Source: Reyranella sp. (GTDB lineage: Bacteria > Pseudomonadota > Alphaproteobacteria > Reyranellales > Reyranellaceae). Taken from it: a stretch of DNA of 12,176 nt. How positions within the stretch are numbered: the first letter of the stretch is position 1; each line of letters opens with the position of its first letter. The stretch lies in contig SCVT01000562.1 of assembly GCA_004296815.1 (NCBI GenBank), forward strand, positions 1 to 12,176, given 5' to 3'. The notes under the pieces are model-generated. The model saw only the letters and a program-made list of their open reading frames with translations. It ran no database searches and was not told the origin of the DNA. Positions 6,429-12,176 of the stretch are shown piece after piece. The translations under genes were made by a program, and so were the position numbers.

Positions 6429-7097
6429 ATGCATATCGGATTGATCGGCGGCATCGGCCCCGCCGCCACGGACTTCTACTATCGCGGGCTCTATGACCGG
6501 CACATGACGGCCGGCACAGCGTTCGAGTGCACTATCGCCCATGCCGACGTGCGCACCATGTCGCGCAATCTCTCGGAGGGCCGGAACCGGGAGCAGGCGG
6601 AAATCTTCGCCGGCCTGATCGGTCGGATGAAGGCCGCGGGTGCGCAGACCGCCGCCGTGACCTCGATGGGTGGGCATTTCTGCATCAACGAGCTGCTGCC
6701 GATCTCGCCCCTGCCCCTGGTCCACGGCATCCGCGCCGTCGATGCCGGGATCGCCAAATCTGGCCTGAAGAAGATTGGCGTCATGGGAACGCGCCTCGTC
6801 ATGGATACGCGTCTCTATGGCGGCGTTTCCGCGGCCGAGCTGATCGCCCCCGAAGGCGACATGTTCGGCCAGGTGGCCGACGCCTACGGCGCCATGGCGC
6901 AGGCAGGACGGATCAACGACCAGCAGCGCAACGTGTTCTTCAAGGCGGGCGAGGCGCTGATGAAACGCGGCGCCGAGGCCATCATGCTGGGCGGCACCGA
7001 CCTGTTCCTCGCCTTCCAGGATCGCCCATCGCCCTTCCCGCTGGTCGACTGCGCCGACATGCATGTCGACGCGATCTACCTCGCCTCCAAGGCCTGA
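6429..7097 (+). CDS. Aspartate/glutamate racemase-family protein, 222 aa, both catalytic Cys apparently replaced
   Basis: Belongs to the cofactor-independent Asp/Glu racemase superfamily: it opens with MHIGLIGGIGPAAT (1-14), has a DVRTMSRNL segment (40-48), and the paired half-domain motifs expected near residues 79 and 189. In active racemases these are C-N-T-x-H and G-C-T-E. Here they read TSMGGH (78-83) and LGGTD (187-191), so Ser79 and Gly189 occupy the cysteine positions while His83 is kept. Cys85, two residues after His83, is the only nearby thiol. Normal length, no frameshift. It may therefore catalyse a different reaction (isomerase, decarboxylase or lyase chemistry occurs in the superfamily) or bind without turnover. 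ATG 6429 is preferred over 6393 because GGAG lies 12 bases upstream and the domain starts immediately. The end faces the cyclase gene with 3 bases between stops. Confidence 0.85.
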   Translation: MHIGLIGGIGPAATDFYYRGLYDRHMTAGTAFECTIAHADVRTMSRNLSEGRNREQAEIFAGLIGRMKAAGAQTAAVTSMGGHFCINELLPISPLPLVHGIRAVDAGIAKSGLKKIGVMGTRLVMDTRLYGGVSAAELIAPEGDMFGQVADAYGAMAQAGRINDQQRNVFFKAGEALMKRGAEAIMLGGTDLFLAFQDRPSPFPLVDCADMHVDAIYLASKA

Positions 7098-7100
7098 GCG

Positions 7101-9041
7101 TCAGGCACAGCTCTTCAGCAGATTGGCGGCGGCGGAATCGTCCGGCCACAGGGCCAACGCCGCCTCGAAGTGCCGACGCGCCGTCGTTGTATCGTTCGCC
7201 AGCAGCGCCTCGACACCGCGTAGCAGGTCTGCGCTGGTTCTCAGCTTGGCCGCGCGCTCGTCTGGCGGATCGCCGTCGAAGACCTCGAACAGCACGACAG
7301 GCTGGGTCTTGCCCTTGACCACCACCACGTCGAGCGGACGCAAGGCGTAGGCCGTCGGATCGCGAAGCTGCGCCAGCGTGTACTGCGAGATCAGCATCCT
7401 GACGTGATAGACCTTGGTCAGACTCTCGACCCGCGAGGCTAGGTTGACGGCGTCGGAGATCACCGTGCCGTCCATGCGGTGGCGTTCGCCGATCGTGCCC
7501 ATCATCAGCGATCCCGTGTTGAGACCGATGCCGATACCGACCGGCTCGGGGCCGGTGCGCTCGGCGTTGAAGGCCTTCAACGTCTCCATCATGGCGAGGC
7601 CGGCGCGCACGCCGTCGTCGGCGTGCTCGAACAGCGCCATGATGGCGTCGCCGATGTACTTGTCGATGAAGCCGCCATGGTCGCGGATCACCGGCCCCAT
7701 GCGCTCGAGATAGGCATTGATGAAGGCGAAGTTCTCGTCCGGCGTCATCGCCTCCGACAGGCTGGTGAAGTTGCGGATGTCGGAGAACAAGATGGTCATG
7801 TCCTGGCGCTTGTTGTCGCCCAGCGCCACCGAAAGGATGTTGGCCTTGCCGATCTTCGCCAGGAAAGCATGCGGCACGAAGCGCTCGATGGAGAGGTTGG
7901 TCTCCTTGAGGTCGTTGATGGTGGTGCGCACCGAATCGCGCATCGAGGCAAAGCTGCGGGCGAGATGGCCTATCTCGTCACGGCGCTCGGTGTCGGCGAT
8001 GGCATGATCGAGGTCGCCGCCGGCAATGGCGCCCGCTTCGCCCCGCAGGTTGAACAGCGGATCGAGGATCTGCCGCTGCAGCAGGCGCGAGGCCAACCAG
8101 AAGACCAGCGGCAGCATCAGCGCCAGCACGATCATCGAGCTGGCGAAGACGTGCAGCACGGCCTGGCGGGCGAGGCCGGTGTCGTAGGTGATCTTCCGGA
8201 CGACCACCATCGACTCCGCGTCCTTGTCGCCTGCCGCGCCGCGATACAGGCTGTAGGTGGTGACATGACGACCGCTCTCATCGGTTACCTGATAGCGCCC
8301 GTCCTTGACGACCTTCTCGGCGATCACCGGCGCAAGCTTGCGGCCTGCCTGGATCAGCGACCAGGTGCCTGCCGCGTTGATCAGGTAGACGTCGACGTCT
8401 GTCACATAGGCGTTGGACTGGACGGCGTCGGCGAAATAATCCTCGAAGAAGAACTGGCTCATCCAGCCGAAGTCGCTCTGCTTCAGGGTGGCGCGGACGT
8501 CGGTCGAGGTCTCGAGGATGTAGTCCGTTCCCGGCGGCCCGTAGTAGCTGTAGGTGCGCAGCGTGCCGGTGACGGCCGACAGGTCGATGCCGTCGGACAT
8601 CACCTTGCCCTTGCCGAAGACGCCGTCGAGGAAGTCGGTGAAGGACCCGACAGGGAAAGAGAGCCCCATGTCGTAGGCGAGATTGGTCTGGAAGACCTTG
8701 TGCTGGCGATTGATGAAGTAGACGTGCTCGACGCCGTACTTGGCCGCGAGGGTGTTGAGCTCGTCGATCGTCAACTCGGACGGCGATCGGCCCGTTCGCT
8801 CGACCTCGGCCGCCATCTCCGGCAGCACCTTCTCCATGTGGACGTGATTGCGCTTGTTCTCGCTGCGCAGCATCGTCTCGAACACCGCAAAGCGTTCGCT
8901 GAGGCTCGTCTCGATACGCTTCAGGTCCTCGTCCTGCAGGCCCGAAACCAGCCGATACATGGCGAGCGACGCCACCACCGTCGCGCCGAGGCTGACGGCC
9001 ACCATCACGGCAAGGAGAAAGAGACCGACCTTACGCTTCAT
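7101..9041 (-). CDS. Membrane-anchored class III adenylate/guanylate cyclase with periplasmic sensor and HAMP domain, 646 aa
   Basis: Makes a cyclic nucleotide, most likely cAMP, in response to a periplasmic signal. Layout: membrane segment about 5-29, extracytoplasmic region about 30-293 of unrecognised type, second membrane segment about 294-318, HAMP linker about 319-372, cyclase domain about 410-585, and a C-terminal tail (about 600-643) resembling a single TPR-like repeat. Catalytic residues are present: metal-binding Asp421 (ILFSDIRNF) and Asp465 (KYIGDAIMA), purine-contacting Lys461 and Thr526, and transition-state Asn533/Arg537 in AVNLASRVE. The Lys/Thr pair points to an adenylate cyclase of class IIIb, which in several bacteria is bicarbonate-responsive. 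The ATG at 9039-9041 has GGAGG 11 bases upstream. It follows the PPOX gene by 22 bases, so it may be the last gene of that operon. The signal sensed is unknown. Confidence 0.95.
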   Translation of the reverse strand: MKRKVGLFLLAVMVAVSLGATVVASLAMYRLVSGLQDEDLKRIETSLSERFAVFETMLRSENKRNHVHMEKVLPEMAAEVERTGRSPSELTIDELNTLAAKYGVEHVYFINRQHKVFQTNLAYDMGLSFPVGSFTDFLDGVFGKGKVMSDGIDLSAVTGTLRTYSYYGPPGTDYILETSTDVRATLKQSDFGWMSQFFFEDYFADAVQSNAYVTDVDVYLINAAGTWSLIQAGRKLAPVIAEKVVKDGRYQVTDESGRHVTTYSLYRGAAGDKDAESMVVVRKITYDTGLARQAVLHVFASSMIVLALMLPLVFWLASRLLQRQILDPLFNLRGEAGAIAGGDLDHAIADTERRDEIGHLARSFASMRDSVRTTINDLKETNLSIERFVPHAFLAKIGKANILSVALGDNKRQDMTILFSDIRNFTSLSEAMTPDENFAFINAYLERMGPVIRDHGGFIDKYIGDAIMALFEHADDGVRAGLAMMETLKAFNAERTGPEPVGIGIGLNTGSLMMGTIGERHRMDGTVISDAVNLASRVESLTKVYHVRMLISQYTLAQLRDPTAYALRPLDVVVVKGKTQPVVLFEVFDGDPPDERAAKLRTSADLLRGVEALLANDTTTARRHFEAALALWPDDSAAANLLKSCA

Positions 9042-9063
9042 CGAAGGACCGGCCTCCGGCGGG

Positions 9064-9687
9064 TCAGCTATTCTGCCACAGGCGCGTTGTGTAGGCGCTT
9101 TCGACGTTGGCGTCGATCTGGGCGGCGACTTCGGCGCTTTCGCCGATGCGCGGCGCGATGATCTTGCCGAAGGAGATGCGACCAGGCGCCGGCCAGGCCT
9201 TGGGGTCCCACAGCTTGGCGCGCACGATCGAGCGCGCGCAATGGAAGTAGCAGTGCTGGATACGTACCCGCATGGCCAACAGCGCCGGCTTGCCGAGCGA
9301 ACTCAGCGACGCCACGAGGTCGGCGTCGTCATAGATTTCGGCGGTGCCCGAGATGCGCAGCGTCTCGCCGGTCGCCGGCACCAGGGCGATCATGCCGATC
9401 TTGCCGTTGGTCAGGACATTGGTCAGGCCGAAGGCCAGGTTGTTGCCGACCCGCTCGGGAATCAGCAGTGTCTTCGGATCCTCGACGCGAATGAAGCCGG
9501 GTTCGTCACCCTTGGGCGACACCTCGATGGTGCCGTCTTCCGCGGTCGTGCCAACCAGCGCGAAGGGGCAGCGCTTCAGGAACTCGATCGACTGCTCGTC
9601 GAGCGCGTCGAGGATCTTGCTACGCGTCGCGGGGCGCGGCTCCGTGATGATGCGCCGGAGGTCTGCCGTCGAATTGAGGCGGGCCAT
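9064..9687 (-). CDS. Pyridoxamine 5'-phosphate oxidase-like FMN flavoprotein (PPOX split-barrel), 207 aa
   Basis: Split beta-barrel flavin-binding protein of the MSMEG_1061-type PPOX group. Conserved pieces are CPFALVGTTAEDG (40-52), VSPKGDEPGF (56-65), LLIPERVGNN (74-83), a NGKIGMIALVP strand (94-104), RISGTAEI (111-118) and a C-terminal AYTTRLW. These match FMN-binding oxidoreductases that act on diverse small molecules; this is not the biosynthetic PdxH. I choose ATG 9685-9687 because AAGGGA lies about 9 bases upstream; an in-frame ATG at 9717 would add ten residues without family support. The gene follows the MarR gene by 57 bases and precedes the cyclase by 22. Together with the luciferase-like enzyme it gives the operon two flavin enzymes under one regulator. 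Substrate unknown. Confidence 0.9.
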   Translation of the reverse strand: MARLNSTADLRRIITEPRPATRSKILDALDEQSIEFLKRCPFALVGTTAEDGTIEVSPKGDEPGFIRVEDPKTLLIPERVGNNLAFGLTNVLTNGKIGMIALVPATGETLRISGTAEIYDDADLVASLSSLGKPALLAMRVRIQHCYFHCARSIVRAKLWDPKAWPAPGRISFGKIIAPRIGESAEVAAQIDANVESAYTTRLWQNS

Positions 9688-9744
9688 GACGAAATTCCCT
9701 TCAAGAATCGTTCGCAACTACCATCGACCAGTCGGGTCCGGGAT

Positions 9745-10197
9745 TCAACCACGCCCTTTCCGGGGATTCGCCAGCCCGTCCATGTTGGCGTAGAGGCGGC
9801 GCAGGGCGGCCTTGAGCTGCTCGGCCTCCTTCGGCCCGATGCCCTGCAGCGCCACCTTCTCGTAGCGCTCGGCAATGGGCAGCAGTCGCTGCGTGAGGCG
9901 CCGTCCCGCCGTCGCCGCATGCAGGACGACGACCCGCGCATCCTCGGGATCGCGGCGGCGGGCCACGAGATCCTTTTTCTCCATGCTGTCGACGAGACGG
10001 GTGAGCGTCGACATCTCGATTGACGTCGTCTGCGCCAGGTCGCCCATGCGGCGTCCGTCGCGCTCGTGCAGCGCCGCCAGCACGCGCCAGATCTGAAGCG
10101 TCGCACCGAGCGGCCGGACCTCCTCACCGAAGGCCGTGGCGATGCGCGTGCCCGCCCGGTTCAGGAGATAGGGCAGGTAGGTATCGAGCGGTCCCAT
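9745..10197 (-). CDS. MarR-family transcriptional regulator, 150 aa
   Basis: Small dimeric winged-helix DNA-binding protein. The N-terminal dimerisation helix (4-27) is followed by the winged helix-turn-helix: LQIWRVLAAL (34-43), MGDLAQTTSIEMSTLTRLVDSMEKKDLV (51-78, split here by helix boundaries) and the wing RRRDPEDARVVVLHAT (80-95) with the conserved Asp83/Arg88 pair. The C-terminal helix (about 100-140) completes the dimer. It starts 3 bases after the stop of the luciferase-like gene, so the two are co-transcribed. MarR proteins usually repress their own operon and release DNA on binding an aromatic or carboxylate ligand; the dyad at 11303-11320 upstream of the operon is a fitting target (inference). 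No Cys residue is present, so direct thiol-based oxidation sensing is unlikely. Confidence 0.95.
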   Translation of the reverse strand: MGPLDTYLPYLLNRAGTRIATAFGEEVRPLGATLQIWRVLAALHERDGRRMGDLAQTTSIEMSTLTRLVDSMEKKDLVARRRDPEDARVVVLHAATAGRRLTQRLLPIAERYEKVALQGIGPKEAEQLKAALRRLYANMDGLANPRKGRG

Positions 10198-10200
10198 CGT

Positions 10201-11259
10201 TCAGCCCGCGAAGTGCGGTGCGATCTCCGTCATGAAGCGCTGCATCTGCTCCTTCACCATCATGTGCGGCTTGCGACCGTAGTTGAAGTAGAGAATGACC
10301 TCGGCGACGCCCGCCGCCTCGACCTTCTTCAGCGTGTCGACGATGTGCTGCGGGCTGCCGCACAGGATCGACTTGTCGGTGAGCTTCTCCGGCCGCATGT
10401 CACGCAGGATGTTCACGATGTCGACGAAGTACTTGTAGGTCGGCGGCACCTTCTCGCCCGAGGAGGAGGGGAAAGCCGCGATCAGCGCGTCCTGGAAGTA
10501 GCGCACCAGCGCCTCCTTCCCGTACTGCTCCTCCTCCGGCGTCGAGGCAATGTGCACGAAGTAGGAGCACATGGCGCGTCGCATCGGCCGCTTGAATCCG
10601 GCTTCACAGGTCTCGCGGTAGACGCGCACGGCGTCGGCCAGCGAGCCGTACACCATGGCCGCCGCGAACGGCGCGTAGATCACGTTCCAGTCGTTCTTCG
10701 CCGCGAGCTCCATCGAGGGTCGCGAGAAGCAGGCCACATAGGGCCGCAGCGGGTTCTGGGCCGGCTTCGGCCGCACCTCGACGTCCTTGAACTCGTAGAA
10801 CTTGCCCTTGTGCGACCACTTGCCGGGCTCGGTCCAGGCACGCCACAGGATCTCGAGGCCCTCGGCGAACAACTCTGAGGAATCGTCGAACGAGGCCTGG
10901 AACGGCTCGTACTCCTTGCGGTCGTAGCCGCGGCCGGCCGCGAAATCGACGCGGCCACCGGAGAGCAAGTCGAGCGTCGCCCATTCCTCGGCAACGTGCA
11001 GCGGATGATGGACCGGCAGCAGGGTCACGGCGGGCGCGAGCCGGATCTTCGTCGTGGCACCGGCGAGCTGCGCCAGGATCGCGAGCGGCGAGGCGTTGAC
11101 GCCCAGCAGGTTGAAATGATGCTCGCCGATCCAGGCCGAGTTCAGCCCGACCTTCTCGGCCCACAGCGCCTCGGCGTAGATGTCCTTAATGAAGCTCTCG
11201 GCCGTCCGCGGATTGTCCGGGTAGCGGTTGTCGCTCAGCGTGAAGTAGCCGAATTGCAT
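10201..11259 (-). CDS. Luciferase-like (LLM class) flavin-dependent monooxygenase, 352 aa
   Basis: TIM-barrel oxidoreductase of the bacterial luciferase family, using reduced flavin supplied by a partner reductase (or F420 in some relatives). The N-terminus MQFGYFTLSDNR leads to SAWIGEHHF (41-49, the family EHHF motif), ASPLAILAQLAGATTKIRL (56-74), VHHPLHVAEEWATLDLLSGGR (83-103, the most conserved block, here described in parts) and FAAGRGYDRKEYEPF (106-120). The length is typical. ATG 11257-11259 has GGGAGGG 7-8 bases upstream. It is first in a probable four-gene minus-strand operon with the MarR, PPOX and cyclase genes. The neighbouring MarR protein and second flavoprotein fit oxidation or detoxification of an organic compound, but the substrate cannot be named. 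Confidence 0.95.
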   Translation of the reverse strand: MQFGYFTLSDNRYPDNPRTAESFIKDIYAEALWAEKVGLNSAWIGEHHFNLLGVNASPLAILAQLAGATTKIRLAPAVTLLPVHHPLHVAEEWATLDLLSGGRVDFAAGRGYDRKEYEPFQASFDDSSELFAEGLEILWRAWTEPGKWSHKGKFYEFKDVEVRPKPAQNPLRPYVACFSRPSMELAAKNDWNVIYAPFAAAMVYGSLADAVRVYRETCEAGFKRPMRRAMCSYFVHIASTPEEEQYGKEALVRYFQDALIAAFPSSSGEKVPPTYKYFVDIVNILRDMRPEKLTDKSILCGSPQHIVDTLKKVEAAGVAEVILYFNYGRKPHMMVKEQMQRFMTEIAPHFAG

Positions 11260-11302
11260 GACCTTGCCCTCCCTGGAGCAAGGATCATCCGCCCGATCAA
11301 GA

Positions 11303-11320
11303 TATTTGTAAATGCAAATA
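11303..11320. promoter_or_regulatory. Perfect-arm dyad TATTTG-N6-CAAATA, candidate MarR operator
   Basis: Six-base perfect inverted arms separated by 6 bases (18 bp in total) lie 44 bases upstream of the luciferase-like start, inside the 66-base gap after the LysR stop. Size, spacing and AT-rich arms match typical MarR-family operators, and a MarR gene is the second gene of the downstream operon. On the minus strand a weak -35 (CTGATC) and -10 (AATATC) with a 17-base spacer would place the dyad between and over the promoter elements. This arrangement suggests autorepression. Confidence 0.55.
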
Positions 11321-11325
11321 AATGA

Positions 11326-12176
11326 TCAGGCAGCACTCGCGGTCGGCGCCGCAGCCTCGGCCAAGGTCATCAGCCAGTCGCGGAAGGCCTTGATCTTGCG
11401 CCGCCGGATCGCCTCGGCGGGATAGACCACGTAGTAGGCGAACTCGCTCGGCATCTTGAGGTCGAATGGCGCCACGAGGCGGCCGGCCTTGAGGTCGGGC
11501 GTGACCAGCGGATTGCGGCCGAGCGCCACCCCCAGCCCGTCCATCGCCGCCTGGTAGGCCACGATCGCATTGTCGAACATGACGCCGCGCGAGGCGTCGA
11601 TGCCCTTGACGCCCGCGGCCGTCAGCCAGACCTGCCAGTCGTCGGGGAAGGTGCCGATGTGCAGCAGGGTGAAGCGCTTGAGGTCGGCGGGCTTCTTCAG
11701 CGCATTCGGTCCCTTGACGAGCGACGGGGCACAGACCGGCAGCACGTCCTCGCCTACCAGGCGCTCGGCCATCAGGTTCGGCCACTGGCCGCGGCCATAG
11801 CGGATGCCGATATCGACGTCCTCACGCGAGAAGTCGACCAGGCCGGTGCCGGTGCTGACGCGCACGTCGATCTCGGGATTGGCTCGCTGGAAGCCGCCGA
11901 GCCGCGGCACCAGCCACTTGGTGGCGAACGAAGCCGTTGTAGTCACGGTGAGGTGTCCGCCGCGGTCCTTCTGCAGGAGCTTCTCGGTCGCCTCGTTGAG
12001 CTGGTCGAAGGCCGAGCGCACCGCCGGCAGGTAGGCCTGGCCCGCCTCCGACAGCAGCAGCGAACGATTGCGCCGCACGAACAATTTTAATCCGAGACGC
12101 TGCTCGAGCCCACGCACTTGGTGGCTGATCGCGGCCTGGGTGACGCTGAGTTCCTCGGCGGCATCCGTGAAGCTCA
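11326..12176 (-). CDS. LysR-family transcriptional regulator (GcvA-like), N-terminus beyond right edge
   Basis: 282 residues are visible and the frame stays open to the right edge. The first visible part is the winged helix-turn-helix: SFTDAAEELSVTQAAISHQV, followed by RGLEQRLGLKLFVRRNRSLLLSEAGQAYL in two adjoining helices/wing, as in GcvA-type LysR proteins. About 15-20 N-terminal residues are missing. The effector domain (from about visible residue 90) includes DVRVSTGTG, DVDIGIRYGRG and AERLVGEDVLPVCAPSL, also typical of the GcvA-like group. An in-frame GTG at 12115-12117 lies inside the DNA-binding helix region and is not a real start. Stop TGA is at 11326-11328. It is on the same strand as the luciferase-like operon, 66 bases upstream, so it could regulate it or a gene divergently placed beyond the window; LysR genes more often act on divergent neighbours. 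Confidence 0.95.
   Translation of the reverse strand, partial: SFTDAAEELSVTQAAISHQVRGLEQRLGLKLFVRRNRSLLLSEAGQAYLPAVRSAFDQLNEATEKLLQKDRGGHLTVTTTASFATKWLVPRLGGFQRANPEIDVRVSTGTGLVDFSREDVDIGIRYGRGQWPNLMAERLVGEDVLPVCAPSLVKGPNALKKPADLKRFTLLHIGTFPDDWQVWLTAAGVKGIDASRGVMFDNAIVAYQAAMDGLGVALGRNPLVTPDLKAGRLVAPFDLKMPSEFAYYVVYPAEAIRRRKIKAFRDWLMTLAEAAAPTASAA

Noticed and set aside
6429..7097. Calling the racemase-family gene a pseudogene because of the missing cysteines
   Set aside because: The frame is full-length with a ribosome binding site and conserved fold motifs; a coordinated change at both motifs looks like altered function rather than decay.
7479..9161. A 560-codon plus-strand open frame opposite the cyclase gene
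   Set aside because: The minus-strand cyclase has all its catalytic residues, while the plus-strand product is repetitive in Arg/Ala/Glu/His without a domain.
12115..12117. GTG as the start of the LysR regulator
   Set aside because: The same frame continues to the window edge with a clear helix-turn-helix (SFTDAAEELSVTQAAISHQ), so the true start lies outside the window.

Overview
The window is GC-rich, densely packed bacterial chromosome. The codon use (heavily G/C in third positions), the Hanks-type kinase of the 'GxGGFGITY ... PIEQY' kind, a DUF2848 protein, a family III CoA-transferase and a GcvA-like LysR regulator suggest a metabolically versatile alphaproteobacterium of soil or water (Rhodospirillales/Reyranella-like or Bradyrhizobium-like). 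That assignment is an impression from gene content, not from a marker gene. No RNA gene, insertion sequence, CRISPR array, phage gene or attachment site was recognised.

Left block (1-1384): the N-terminal kinase domain of a serine/threonine protein kinase runs off the left edge on the minus strand. Upstream of it, on the same strand, is a possible 56-residue single-pass membrane protein, followed by a compact GC hairpin. The AT-rich gap before the next block carries a dyad (1297-1324) that is a candidate operator.

Metabolic block (1385-7097): a tight plus-strand operon encodes a short-chain dehydrogenase, a D-glutamate cyclase/hydro-lyase-like protein (formerly DUF1445) and a DUF2848 protein. 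Its 3' end overlaps a convergent alpha/beta hydrolase. Next come a divergently transcribed family III CoA-transferase (its Asp169 falls at the usual catalytic position), a convergent P-loop kinase-like protein whose end overlaps it, and an aspartate/glutamate racemase-family protein that appears to lack both usual catalytic cysteines. The make-up suggests catabolism of a small carboxylic or amino acid, but the substrate cannot be read from sequence.

Right block (7101-12176): five genes lie head to tail on the minus strand. In transcription order they are a LysR-family regulator (start beyond the right edge), a luciferase-like flavin monooxygenase, a MarR-family regulator, a PPOX-type flavoprotein and a membrane-anchored class III nucleotide cyclase with HAMP domain. 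A perfect-arm dyad (TATTTG-N6-CAAATA, 11303-11320) just upstream of the monooxygenase is the best operator candidate in the window and is a plausible site for the MarR protein encoded in the same operon.

Most sequence is ordinary metabolism and signalling. The items most worth a second look are the dehydrogenase/cyclase-like/DUF2848 operon, the cysteine-less racemase-family protein and the MarR-type dyad.
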